From the NCBI RefSeq assembly GCF_022747945.1, contig NZ_JALDST010000001.1:6200001-6264000 (forward strand): a stretch of 64,000 bases of DNA, given 5' to 3'. Below are positions 28,426 to 36,629 of the stretch, piece by piece; the stretch's first letter is position 1, and every line of letters begins with the position of its first letter. The notes beneath the pieces are model-generated. The model saw only the letters and a list, made by a program, of their open reading frames with translations. It was not told the origin of the DNA and searched no databases. The DNA is from Micromonospora sp. R77. Lineage in GTDB: Bacteria > Actinomycetota > Actinomycetes > Mycobacteriales > Micromonosporaceae. A program made the translations under genes and the position numbers.

Positions 28426-29109
28426 ATGTCCTCGATCGAATCTGTCACGCTCGAAGTGCCCGACCCCGCAGCCGCCGACGCCTTCTACCGCACGGCCTTC
28501 GACCTGGACGCCCGCGTGCGTGTACGCGACGCCCAAGCGCCGACGACCGGCTTCCGCGGCTTCGCCATGTCGCTCGTGGTCTCCCAGCCGAGCATCGTGA
28601 ACAGCTTCTTCCGCACCGCCCTCGACGGCGGAGCGACGACGCTGAAGCCCGCCGCGAAGGGGTTCTGGGGTTACGGCGGGGTGCTGTGCGATCCGTACGG
28701 CACGATCTGGAAGATCTCGAGCTCGTCGAAGAAGGACAGCGGACCGGCGCCCCGGCACATCGACGAGATCGTGCTCCTGCTGGGCGTGGCCGACGTCGCC
28801 GCGACCAGGAAGTTCTACCTCGAGCGCGGCCTGTCCGTGGCCAAGAGCTTCGGCCGCAGGTACGTCGAGTTCGCCACCCCGCCCATCACACTGGCGCTCT
28901 ACGGCCGGCGGGCCGCCGCCAAGGACGTGGGCGTATCGCCCGATGGCAGCGGATCACACCGGCTCGCCATCGGCAGCGGCACCGGAACCTTCACCGACCC
29001 GGACGGTTTCGAGTGGGAGGCCGCCACCTCGGCCCGGGTCGGGCAGATCGGCGAGGCCGGCCTCGCTCCCGTAAGGGCCAGGGGCACCGACCCGAACAGC
29101 GGGCTGTAG
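28426..29109 (+). CDS. Two-domain VOC (glyoxalase-fold) protein
   Basis: A 227-residue protein with two VOC domains: residues 1-105 (SIESVTLEVPDPAAADAFYR ... GGVLCDPYGTIWKIS) and 112-205 (HIDEIVLLLGVADVAATRKF ... GTFTDPDGFEWEAA). Proteins of this layout are annotated as glyoxalases or ring-cleavage-like; the substrate is unknown. AAAGGG precedes the ATG. It is followed at 44 bp by the DUF1801-like stub, so the two may be co-transcribed. Confidence 0.8.
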   Translation: MSSIESVTLEVPDPAAADAFYRTAFDLDARVRVRDAQAPTTGFRGFAMSLVVSQPSIVNSFFRTALDGGATTLKPAAKGFWGYGGVLCDPYGTIWKISSSSKKDSGPAPRHIDEIVLLLGVADVAATRKFYLERGLSVAKSFGRRYVEFATPPITLALYGRRAAAKDVGVSPDGSGSHRLAIGSGTGTFTDPDGFEWEAATSARVGQIGEAGLAPVRARGTDPNSGL

Positions 29110-29153
29110 AGCGCTGACGACACGAGCATCGACCCGACACGAGGAGAAACGTC

Positions 29154-29429
29154 ATGGGCTCGACGCAGGACAGCACGTACCAGGGCTTCACCGCCGAGGA
29201 ACGTGCCGCGATGAAGGAATACGCTCACGAGCAGAAGAAGGCGACACGCCGCGGCTCGCGAGCGGACAAGGCGGCGGAGGCGGAGCGTGACGTGCTCGCG
29301 AAGATCGCCGAGATGCAGAAGCCGGACCGGACCATGGCCGAACGCCTCCACAACGTCGTCACCGCTCCCGCGGCGAATGAAGCCGGCGGCTGCCAGGTCG
29401 GCTTCGATGAGCTCAACGAACCGTCGTAG
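29154..29429 (+). CDS. Truncated DUF1801-family protein
   Basis: A 91-residue protein. Residues 10-70 (GFTAEERAAMKEYAHEQKKA, RGSRADKAAEAERDVLAKIA, RTMAERLHNVVTA) match the N-terminal half of a DUF1801/YdhG-like protein of about 140 residues. The conserved continuation with LWYGMPAYA is replaced from residue 73 by unrelated sequence that is antisense to the fragment at 29384. GAGGAGA precedes the ATG. The gene is expressible but almost certainly non-functional. Confidence 0.6.
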   Translation: MGSTQDSTYQGFTAEERAAMKEYAHEQKKATRRGSRADKAAEAERDVLAKIAEMQKPDRTMAERLHNVVTAPAANEAGGCQVGFDELNEPS

Positions 29430-29600
29430 CAGGGCGTTCACGAGTCGGCGCGGTACCGTCCCGACGACGGGCCGCACACCGGGCTCACGGTTGATGATCT
29501 CCTCTCGCCATAACTCGCGATCATGCAGAACGTCAGCCAGACGCGTTAATTCGGGCGGCGTCCGCCTGCCGAGATCCCGCGCCAGGGGCGTGAAGCTGCT
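29384..29600 (-). pseudogene. Unidentified coding fragment
   Basis: On the minus strand an open stretch reads PPELTRLADVLHDRELWREE, then VPRRLVNALLRRFVELIEAD, with the composition of a real helical protein. It has no start and is cut at the DUF1801 junction near 29384. I do not recognise the family. It marks the point where two unrelated segments were joined. Confidence 0.35.
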
Positions 29601-29634
29601 GGTCGATGGCGGAACGGTAAGCGGCTGGAAAGCC

Positions 29635-29847
29635 CTATCGGAGGCCGCCGGCCAGCAGTTCGGATCGGCATGGCCCACAACGGGCGGCCAGGCTGCCGCG
29701 GTGTCGGGGGCACTGGTCGGCCATGCGGGCGGCCGACGCGGCTCGGCGCCTTAGTGCTCGGCTCGACGTGAGAGTGCGTCGCGGGTGATCGTTGGGGGAG
29801 TGCTGGTGGCTGGCCGGCGCGGTGCGGTGGTGGCCGGGGTGCTTCAT
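29635..29847 (-). CDS. Small basic Cys-containing protein, possible mobile-element passenger
   Basis: A 70-residue ORF with AAGGAAG 6 bases before the ATG. It is His/Arg-rich and ends with CPRHRGSLAARCGPCRSE, a CPxH...CxxC pattern that could bind zinc. The frame stays open upstream through a winged-helix-like stretch (TVQRALARLVHLGRLAVRQ, about 29990-30050), so it may be the tail of a larger decayed gene. Its position among IS and integrase-type scars suggests plasmid or integrative-element origin. No firm family. Confidence 0.35.
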   Translation of the reverse strand: MKHPGHHRTAPASHQHSPNDHPRRTLTSSRALRRRAASAARMADQCPRHRGSLAARCGPCRSELLAGGLR

Positions 29848-30320
29848 GTGGTCTTCCTTTGCTTCGGGTGACACCGTCAGGGCGTCACCCCTGGTCGCCG
29901 TGTTTGTCACCCCGGCCCTCTGGTTGGCACCCCCTGGCATGCCCGGCTGTCCGCTCAAGAGACGGTAGATCCGGGTCGCGACGGTGGCGACCTGGCGGAC
30001 GGCCAGCCGACCGAGGTGCACGAGTCTGGCGAGGGCGCGTTGCACGGTGCGGGCGGAACGCCGGCGTAGGTGGCGATGGTGGCGCCTCCGGGGTGCGGAG
30101 AGTTTGAGATGTTCACAGGTCACGACTCCGATGATTGATCTTGTCGAGTCGGGCAGAATGGGGGAGTCTGCCCGTATGTGATCCACGCTCATCTTCGCGA
30201 CAAGGTCAGGTCCTCGCGATAGGCGGACCCGCAATGGCCTTGCTTGCGCTGGTCGCGCATGTCGGGCCGCTGCGGATCTTGATGATCGCCGGCTCCGACC
30301 ACCCAACCACGCCGTCCTGA
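29848..30320. other. Mosaic non-coding stretch with winged-helix remnant and hairpin
   Basis: Contains the minus-strand winged-helix-like stretch near 29990-30050 and an inverted repeat CGGGCAGA/TCTGCCCG at 30150-30174 (9-base loop). Otherwise there is no gene. Confidence 0.35.
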
Positions 30321-30795
30321 GACGGCACCTGGCAGCGGATCCTGACCGCGGCCCAGGTCCATGACGATGGCCAGCCGCTGGAGTGGGTGGTCAGTGTGGA
30401 CTCCTCGATCAGGGCTGGCGACAACCCGCAGCTGCTGGCGTTGCGGGACCACATTCGGATCAACCCGCCCGGGCCTGGTGCGCCGCGCAAGCGACCGGAC
30501 ATGCTGATCGCGGACAAGAGCTACGCCCACGACTCGACCCGGCGCGCTACGGCAGCGGCGGATCCGGCACACCATCCCCGAGCGCGCCGACCAGGTGGCG
30601 CGCCGCGCCGCCAAAGGCAGCAACGGCGGGCGGCCACCAACCTTCGACCACGTTACGTACAAGCGGCGCAACGTCGTGGAACGCTGCTTCAACCGGTTCA
30701 AGCAATGGCGTGACCTGGCCACCCGCTACGCCAAACGCGCCGCCATCTACCACGCAGGCCTGTTGCTCATCGCCGCGATCATGTGGCTTCCATGA
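30321..30795 (+). pseudogene. IS5-type transposase remnant
   Basis: The sequence begins mid-protein with DGTWQRILTAAQVHDDGQPL and EWVVSVDSSI, then jumps by deletion to AGDNPQLLALRDHIRINPPG and DMLIADKSYAHDSTRRA. It changes frame near 30545 and ends RRNVVERCFNRFKQWRDLAT...AAIMWLP and a stop. D and E catalytic blocks are recognisable (VDSS, IADKSY, RNVVERCF), but the 5' third and the middle are missing. The right end CAGACCCT at 30803-30811 is repeated at the second remnant. Confidence 0.8.
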
Positions 30796-30810
30796 TCGGC
30801 AGGGCAGACC

Positions 30811-31599
30811 CTAAGTGGTCGGCGGCCAGTGCTCAGTGGCCAGTTCGACGACCGCCGACCACGCCTGGCCCTCGCCGAACTCCCAGCCCGCGACGACCCG
30901 GGCGGCGGCGAATCGGATCGGCCCGCTGCCGCTGGGCCAGTGGGCCCCGCAGTACTCGCCGCCGTAGGCCCGGGCAGAATCCTCCTCGAGGAACAGTGCG
31001 CTGAGATGGGAGCGCAGCTCAGCGTCGGCGATCCCGTTCAGCGCAGCCTGCCACCGCGGATCAACCTCGGCGTCCGGATCGACGGGCTCCAGCCCGTCCT
31101 GGTCCATCGTGCCGGTGGCCGCCCGGAGCGCATCGAGCAGGCTCCCGTCGGTGACCACCCGCACGTGGATCGGCATGGTCACGCCGTCCTCGGCAAGGTC
31201 CTCCAGCGCGATACCGTGCCGGCGCAGCACCCGGGCCAGCTCGACGCCGTGCACCACCGCCCGGCCGGCGGATCGGTGCGCCGCGGCCAGCAGGTCGGCG
31301 GCGGGCCGACCGGCCAGCGCCTCGATCGTTTCCGCGCCGTCGACCGCAAAGATCGAGCGGCCCAGGTCGAAGGCCCACCGGTCCCAGCCGGTGCCGCTCG
31401 TCCCGCTCGCGGCCACGACACACGACTGCGGCTCGGCGAGCGCGGCGAGCCGGTCGAGGTCGCCGCCTGCGAAGAACTCACTGGCGAGCATGTCGTCCCA
31501 GTGGTACAGGGCATAGCGGCCCCCGCCCGGGTGGTCCCCGATCGGCTCGGGCAGGAACCGCTGCAACTCCCGGGTGAGTAGCTGCTCCCAGCCCTCCAT
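30811..31599 (-). CDS. Conserved protein of unknown function (262 aa), paralogue of 60558
   Basis: A soluble 262-residue acidic protein (MEGWEQLLTRELQRFL start) with no signal peptide or known motif. It aligns by eye with the protein at 60558-61355 over much of its length: TDGSLLDALRAATGTM against TDGSLLDAMRAATWTM, DPRWQAALNGI against DPRWQSVLDQV, and WEFGEGQ near both C-termini. It is bracketed by two IS5-type 3' ends in direct orientation, and its stop codon (TAG at 30811-30813) is formed at the first IS end, so the C-terminus may be slightly altered. Its family is unknown to me; it could be an immunity or accessory protein, but nothing proves it. Confidence 0.75.
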   Translation of the reverse strand: MEGWEQLLTRELQRFLPEPIGDHPGGGRYALYHWDDMLASEFFAGGDLDRLAALAEPQSCVVAASGTSGTGWDRWAFDLGRSIFAVDGAETIEALAGRPAADLLAAAHRSAGRAVVHGVELARVLRRHGIALEDLAEDGVTMPIHVRVVTDGSLLDALRAATGTMDQDGLEPVDPDAEVDPRWQAALNGIADAELRSHLSALFLEEDSARAYGGEYCGAHWPSGSGPIRFAAARVVAGWEFGEGQAWSAVVELATEHWPPTT

Positions 31600-31697
31600 G
31601 CGCCCCGCCCTTCACGTCGCCGATGATCGCAAGCCATGCTACGAAAGGTGTCTCACCTGCACCACCGGCGCCGGGCCCCGGAAGCCCTCACTTGATC

Positions 31698-31801
31698 ACG
31701 ACCTGGCCACCCGCTACGCCAAACGCGCCGCCATCTATCAGGCAAGCCTGCTGCGCATCGCCGCGATATGTGGCTTCCATGATCGGCAGGACAGACCCTA
31801 G
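31698..31801 (+). mobile_element. Second IS5-type 3' end remnant
   Basis: About 100 bp nearly identical to 30708-30812 (DLATRYAKRAAIY, then IAAIC and the same right end CAGACCCTA), in the same orientation and carrying nothing else of the transposase. The two ends form direct repeats around the 262-residue gene. Confidence 0.75.
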
Positions 31802-32467
31802 CGGCCCCACCTCGGCCGCCCTGTTCGAGCAGGCCAGCGAGGTCGGCTGCCGACAGGTGTCAGCGCACCGACGTGATGCGGGCACTGGCGGTCAGAAGTG
31901 GTTGGCATCCGCGTCGGCCCAGAAGATAACCGCCACGTCGGAGCGGGGCGGCCCGAACCGGAACTGCCAACCCGCTTACAGTTCCCCGCCACCGAGGGCC
32001 GGGTATGCCGCTCTGCTGGCTAGATACGTGGTTTCGGCCGGGTATGGCGGGTTAGGCCAGCGGCGAGCGCGATACCCAAGAGCGGGTGGGCCAGCGGCCG
32101 CAGGTAGGTGTGCCCCCCCCTCGCCTAGGGCCCTCGCACAACAGTTCGCCACCCTCGCAGCGCCAACCAAGCCCTCCGACCTCGTCCTGGTTCGCGATGA
32201 CCGTCACGACAACTGCGGCTGCGGCGACGCCCAGAACTCCTACGGTCAGCCAACGGCGGAGGGTCGGGTTCACGGCCGGCAGGATGCCAGGGAGGTGCCG
32301 CGCAGGAGCTGTTCCACGTGGACGGACAAGGCCCGATGTAGGGCGGTCTCCGCGGCGCGATCATGTGCCGCCGTGCGAGCGTCGCTCTGCGTTGCGGCAG
32401 TCAGCTGGCCAAGAGCTGGAAACCTGAGCGAGGTCGGGCTGAGGAGCGCCGGCTACCATGGCAGCCC
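31802..32467. other. Gene-poor stretch after IS remnant
   Basis: 666 bp in which the only plausible gene is the small membrane protein on the minus strand at 32020-32273. The rest shows no credible coding frame. Confidence 0.4.
32020..32273 (-). pseudogene. Small membrane protein frameshifted in a C8 tract
   Basis: GTG at 32273 gives a short basic start (NPTLRRW), one membrane segment (LTVGVLGVAAAAVVVTVIAN) and a cytoplasmic/extracellular loop GWRCEGGELLCEGP. At the eight-cytosine run 32113-32120 the frame that continues sensibly changes, giving YLRPLAHPLLGIALAAGL and a stop at 32020. A one-base slip in the homopolymer would join two membrane segments into one small protein. The family is unknown and the reading is tentative. 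Confidence 0.35.
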
Positions 32468-33181
32468 ATGGCATCGACGAACGAGACACCCGCCGCGTTC
32501 CAGCCGTTGCCTGGGCGTACGGTGGATCGCTCAGCGGTCTGTCACGCCTCGCTACAGGCACTCCTCGACCTCGTCGGCGCCGAATCCCCGGACGTCGACG
32601 AGTCCGGCAACCGTCTGGTCTGGCGTCACCATGCCCGGCGGACGATCGGTGAGACCATCGCACGCCGCGCCGAGCACCCGGCCGATGCTGGCGGCGCGCC
32701 CGACGAATGGTTCGCACCGCTGATCCGAGCGGCAGTGTCCGAGCCGGATCCGAGCTTCAACCGCCAACTGGTCGAACCCGCCATCGCCGCGTTCGGCCGT
32801 CGTCGCGTCCAGGTTGCCCTGCTTGACTACCTCGACACTGGTGCCGCCGCCGACGCGGCAGGCGCGGCACGCGCCTGGTACTGGACCTCGATAAGAGTCA
32901 GCTACCTGCCGGGAACGACGACCATGACCCCGGAAAGCGCCGCCGAGCACGAGGCGGTCAGCGACCTGCGCGAGCGGTACCGCCTCACCGCACTCCGCCG
33001 CTTCCTGGCCGACGATGACCTGGACCTGCGCCGATGCATACTGCCTGGCCTCACCCTGGACCCACACATGTACCCCCACCACATGCGCGACCACGTCGCT
33101 CAGGCCGTGCAGATCGCGCGCACCTCAAACGACGACTACCTCCGGCACCGAGTGGAGATCCAGGTCGCCCCCGAGCGATGA
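32468..33181 (+). CDS. Hypothetical helical protein (237 aa)
   Basis: A soluble, mostly helical protein starting MASTNETPAAFQPLPGRTVD. It has His/Arg clusters (LVWRHHARRTIGETIARRA) and a C-terminus rich in His and Tyr (LDPHMYPHHMRDHVAQAVQ). It may be HEAT-like (repeated LLDYL, LRRFLADDDLDLR). No catalytic motif or signal peptide. No clear ribosome site precedes the ATG; start chosen by where sense composition begins. Neighbours give no functional clue. Confidence 0.6.
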   Translation: MASTNETPAAFQPLPGRTVDRSAVCHASLQALLDLVGAESPDVDESGNRLVWRHHARRTIGETIARRAEHPADAGGAPDEWFAPLIRAAVSEPDPSFNRQLVEPAIAAFGRRRVQVALLDYLDTGAAADAAGAARAWYWTSIRVSYLPGTTTMTPESAAEHEAVSDLRERYRLTALRRFLADDDLDLRRCILPGLTLDPHMYPHHMRDHVAQAVQIARTSNDDYLRHRVEIQVAPER

Positions 33182-33339
33182 CCACGACGGGTCGACGCCA
33201 TCCGGATCTGTCGCCGCTGAGGCGCGGCATCTCAAGGGTGAGCCATTTTCGTCGTGATGGCGCTGTGGGGGCAAGGTCACCAGGCCCGATGCTCCACGGC
33301 GGTCCTGCCGAACAAGCAAGGATCTTGTCGCTCTGTAGC

Positions 33340-33786
33340 ATGCCGCGCATGTATGCGCTCTATGCCTGGGGAAACTTCATCAGCGAGGTCGGACTCGACC
33401 GGCGGCCGGCCTGGCTCGACCCGGCGGTACTCCGCGGTGAACAACAGGTCATCGACGAAAGCCTGATGATCGGCGACACTGACACGCTGCTGGTCGACGG
33501 TCCCGGCACTTTCTTCGAGGTCGATGGCGACGACGAGAATCTTGTGCCCGGTAGTGAGCTCATCGGCCGTGACCTCAGCGGTGTCAAGTGGCGGGTCTCC
33601 CGCATCCGGGCAGCCACCGACGGCACCCGCGAGGACGCCCTGCGCATCGTCGCGGTGATCGAGGAGGATGGCGACTACTACGAGGAAGATGAGCGGCACG
33701 AGTACAACTCGGTCCCGGTCGGCGAGGTCGTCACCCTCTGGGAAGACAGTCACGGCCAGTGGACGCTGGCCCTGGTCAAGCTTTGA
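33340..33786 (+). CDS. Hypothetical acidic protein (148 aa)
   Basis: A strongly acidic soluble protein (ESLMIGDTDTLLVDG, FFEVDGDDENLVPG, EEDGDYYEEDERHEYN), probably a compact beta-barrel-like fold, with no motif I recognise. ATG at 33340 or 33349; no convincing ribosome site for either. It is followed after 175 bp by the palindrome at 33962. High acidity and single-gene context would suit an immunity or inhibitor protein, but this is speculation. Confidence 0.6.
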   Translation: MPRMYALYAWGNFISEVGLDRRPAWLDPAVLRGEQQVIDESLMIGDTDTLLVDGPGTFFEVDGDDENLVPGSELIGRDLSGVKWRVSRIRAATDGTREDALRIVAVIEEDGDYYEEDERHEYNSVPVGEVVTLWEDSHGQWTLALVKL

Positions 33787-33961
33787 AGCAGGGTGACCGC
33801 GGACGGCATACGGCATCAGCCGGACAGGGAGCCATTTCCATCGTGATCAAGGTGTCCTGAGCACGTAGGCAGGGGCGGGTCGTTGCTCCAGCTATGACGA
33901 GGCTCCCGGTAGGACAGCAGCCGCCCGGCGGCTTCGGCGAGGGCCTTCGCCGACCTCTTCG

Positions 33962-33989
33962 GGCGGTGGGACGTCGACGTCCCACCGCC
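33962..33989. terminator. 28-bp perfect palindrome, bidirectional terminator
   Basis: Arms of 14 bases centred on GTCGAC, 19 bp beyond the SDR stop (minus strand) and 176 bp beyond the plus-strand gene. It could also be a protein-binding dyad. Confidence 0.65.
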
Positions 33990-34007
33990 TCTCCTAGTCC
34001 ATCGCCG

Positions 34008-34760
34008 TCACCGCTGTGCGGTGGGCCTTACCACGATCTCGTTGATGTCGACCTGATCCGGCTGGGTGATCGCGTACGCGATGGCGCCCGCGATCGCTGC
34101 GGGATCCAGCGCCATGGCGTCGCGGCTGGCCAACAGCGTGGCGCGCGCGTCGGGGTCGGCGACTGCGTTGACGAAGTCGGTGTGTACGAATCCCGGAGAG
34201 ACGACGGTGACGCGCATCGCGTCGCCTACCTCCTGCCGCAACCCTTCGCAGACCGTACGCACGGCCGTCTTCGTCGCGGAGTACACCGCCTGCCCGGGGA
34301 CGGTGCGGTACGCGGCGGTGGATGCCACCGTCACCAGGTGTCCGTGCCCCTGGCGGCGGAAGACCGGCAGCGCAGCGGCGATGCCGTGCAGTACACCGCG
34401 CAGGTTGACGTCGATCATGTCGTCCCACTCGTCGACGCGTAGGTCGTCCAGCGGGGAGATCGGGCCGATGCCGGCGTTGTTGACCAGCACGTCGAGCTGG
34501 CCGAATTCGGTGACCGCCGTGTCGACCATGCGGATGAGGTCGTCGCGCCGCCGTACGTCGGTCGCCAGGGCGACGGCGCGGCCGCCGCGTCCACGGATCT
34601 CACCGGCGAGCTGCTCGACGCGGTCGCTCCGCCGGGCGCCGAGGACGACCGTCGCCCCGTGAGCGGCGAGGGCCAGCGCGGTGGCCCGGCCGATTCCGCT
34701 GCTGGCGCCGGTGATGGCGATGACCTTGTTCCGGGTACCTGTCTTCTCTGTGCCTGTCAT
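34008..34760 (-). CDS. SDR-family oxidoreductase
   Basis: A 250-residue classical short-chain dehydrogenase. It has the Rossmann signature TGASSGIG (about 19-26), NNAG (about 94), catalytic Ser in VASTAAY, YSATK (Tyr/Lys) and PGFVHTDF. ARRSDR after the second strand suggests NADP(H) preference. The substrate is unknown. It is second gene after the SDR at 34871 (110 bp spacing), so both are probably expressed from the TetR-controlled promoter at 35630-35773. Confidence 0.88.
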   Translation of the reverse strand: MTGTEKTGTRNKVIAITGASSGIGRATALALAAHGATVVLGARRSDRVEQLAGEIRGRGGRAVALATDVRRRDDLIRMVDTAVTEFGQLDVLVNNAGIGPISPLDDLRVDEWDDMIDVNLRGVLHGIAAALPVFRRQGHGHLVTVASTAAYRTVPGQAVYSATKTAVRTVCEGLRQEVGDAMRVTVVSPGFVHTDFVNAVADPDARATLLASRDAMALDPAAIAGAIAYAITQPDQVDINEIVVRPTAQR

Positions 34761-34870
34761 GGTTGTGCTTCTCCTCGGTTTGCTGTGCCGGCCGCAGGGT
34801 CGGCCCTGCGCGGGTGTGGATAGGGGAGGGGTTCAGGGCCTCCGTGGCGGTCTCGGACCTGCCCCGTGGG

Positions 34871-35629
34871 TCAGACCTGGGCCATGCCGCCGTCAACGAA
34901 CAGCTCGACGCCGTGAATGAAACTGGCGTCGTCGCTGGCGAGGAACGCCGCGACCGTGGCGATCTCGCGTGGGGCGGCGATACGCCCGATCGGGCTGCCG
35001 GCACCCATGGTCTCCAGTTGCGTGGCGACACCGTCGGCCCCGAACGCCTTGGCCAGGGCGTCACGCAGTGACTCGGTGTCAACGGCGCCGGGACTGAGCA
35101 CGTTCATCCGGATGCCGGAACCTTTGGTGTCCTGGATCCAGGACCGCAGGAAGTTGCGGACCGCGGCCTTCGCCCCGCCGTACAGGCCCATCCCGTACGG
35201 CGGGTGGATCGACGCGGTCGAGCCGATGATCGTGATGCTGCCGCCGGGGCGCATCAGCGGCAGCGCTTTCTGCACGCTGTGGAACACGCCCTTGACGTTG
35301 ACCGAGAAGGTCCGGTCGAACTCCTCCTCGGTGATCGCCCCGAGGACGGAGTGGTGGCCGCTGGCCGCGTTGGCGAAGACGGCGTCGAGGCGACCGTGGT
35401 GTTCGGCGACGTGGCCGTACAGCGCGTCCATGTCGGGAGAGCTGGCTACGTCAGCGCGTACGCCTGAGGCTCGTCGGCCGAGCTCGGCGACCGCCGTGTC
35501 GACGCGCCCCTGGTCGCGGCCGGTGATGACGACCCGCATGCCGCGGGAGATCAGTTCCTGGGCGATGGCGTAGCCGATTCCCGAGGTACCGCCGGTGACG
35601 ACGGCCGTCTTGTTCTGCTTGTCCTGCAT
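34871..35629 (-). CDS. SDR-family oxidoreductase
   Basis: A 252-residue classical SDR: TGGTSGIG near residue 11, ANAASG replacing NNAG, ITIIGSTAS, YGGAK as the Tyr-Lys pair, SPGAVDTESL and the C-terminal FIHGVELFVDGG. AGAGGA lies about 8 bases before the ATG at 35629. It is first gene after the divergent promoter with two TetR-type operators; repression by the TetR at 35774 is likely. The reaction (ketone/alcohol interconversion) is family knowledge; the substrate is unknown. Confidence 0.88.
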   Translation of the reverse strand: MQDKQNKTAVVTGGTSGIGYAIAQELISRGMRVVITGRDQGRVDTAVAELGRRASGVRADVASSPDMDALYGHVAEHHGRLDAVFANAASGHHSVLGAITEEEFDRTFSVNVKGVFHSVQKALPLMRPGGSITIIGSTASIHPPYGMGLYGGAKAAVRNFLRSWIQDTKGSGIRMNVLSPGAVDTESLRDALAKAFGADGVATQLETMGAGSPIGRIAAPREIATVAAFLASDDASFIHGVELFVDGGMAQV

Positions 35630-35704
35630 GTCGTGTTTCCTCTCGCACGCGCGCAGCCCCGCCGCCTCTGGGGGCAGCTGCCGGTGGCTACGATGGAAGC
35701 GTAA

Positions 35705-35751
35705 GCGGACAGGTGTCCGCATGCCCCCGACGTTAGCGGACACGTGTCCAC
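35705..35751. promoter_or_regulatory. Pair of TetR-type operators
   Basis: GCGGACAGGTGTCCGC (35705-35720) and GCGGACACGTGTCCAC (35736-35751), two near-palindromes 31 bp apart in the SDR/TetR divergent region. The spacing places both on one DNA face. Confidence 0.75.
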
Positions 35752-35773
35752 TTGACCAGCGGACGGGAGTGAC

Positions 35774-36622
35774 ATGGATCGCAGCACTGTTGACCAGTCG
35801 CAACCCGGTGCGCGACCGGGCTCGATCCGGCGGACCGATGCCGAACGCAACAGGACCCGAACCCGCGACACCGCGCGCACCGCCCTGGAGCAGGACCCCG
35901 ACGCCTCGATGCAGTCGATCGCCAAGCTCGCCGGCATCGGTCAGGGCACCCTGTACCGCAACTCTCCGAACCGCGAGGCGCTCGTCCTGGCAGTACACCG
36001 TCGCGACGTCCAGGACCTCATCGACGCCGCACCCCGGCTGGCCGCAGGCAGCCCCCCGCTCGCAGCGCTACGGCGATGGCTGGACGAACTGGGCAGCTAC
36101 GGCAGGATCAAGCACGGCCTGACCGGCGCCCTGAACAGCTCCACCAGAGAACGACTCGCCACCGAGGGATACGCCCCGGTCGTCGACGCCATGGGCGCGT
36201 TGCTGCGCGCCTGGCGGCAGGCCGGCGACGTCCGCGCCGACGTGACCGCCGACGACCTCCTGCTGCTGGTCGGCTTCCTCTGGCGCATCAACCCGGACGA
36301 GCACTTCGAGACCCGCAGCAGCCACCTGCTCGACCTCGTCATGGACGCGCTACGACGACCCTCCCCGTGGCGTGGAACTCGCTCAGGCGACGCCCACCGT
36401 CCACACCGGATGACGCTGGTCGGCCTGGGAGACCACGGGCTGCCGATGGCGACCGCGATCGCGATCGCCGCGGCTTCGTTCGGCCCAGGTCGCCCGGTCG
36501 CTGCACGACCTCCTGCAGATGGGCACCCTGCCCTGGTGGGGTCAGCCCGCGCTCACGGTCCGATTGTTGGGGTGGCGGACACAAATCCGTCGACGGCACC
36601 CCTCGGAACCGCCCGTCGGTGA
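35774..36622 (+). CDS. TetR-family repressor with abnormal C-terminal extension
   Basis: Residues 20-75 form the TetR helix-turn-helix (SMQSIAKLAGIGQGTLYRNS), and about 80-195 form the ligand/dimer domain ending LLDLVMDALRRP. A normal member would stop there; instead about 85 further residues of low-complexity Ala/Pro/Arg sequence follow (PPADGHPALVGSARAHGP). This suggests loss of the original stop by mutation or rearrangement. GGGAG precedes the ATG. It is divergent from two SDR genes, with two operators between. Confidence 0.82.
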   Translation: MDRSTVDQSQPGARPGSIRRTDAERNRTRTRDTARTALEQDPDASMQSIAKLAGIGQGTLYRNSPNREALVLAVHRRDVQDLIDAAPRLAAGSPPLAALRRWLDELGSYGRIKHGLTGALNSSTRERLATEGYAPVVDAMGALLRAWRQAGDVRADVTADDLLLLVGFLWRINPDEHFETRSSHLLDLVMDALRRPSPWRGTRSGDAHRPHRMTLVGLGDHGLPMATAIAIAAASFGPGRPVAARPPADGHPALVGSARAHGPIVGVADTNPSTAPLGTARR

Positions 36623-36629
36623 CACCGCA

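Noticed and set aside
31623..32723. 366-codon plus-strand frame after the IS5-type remnant
   Set aside because: Mixes IS sequence in the wrong frame with low-complexity sequence, and overlaps the better-supported gene at 32468.
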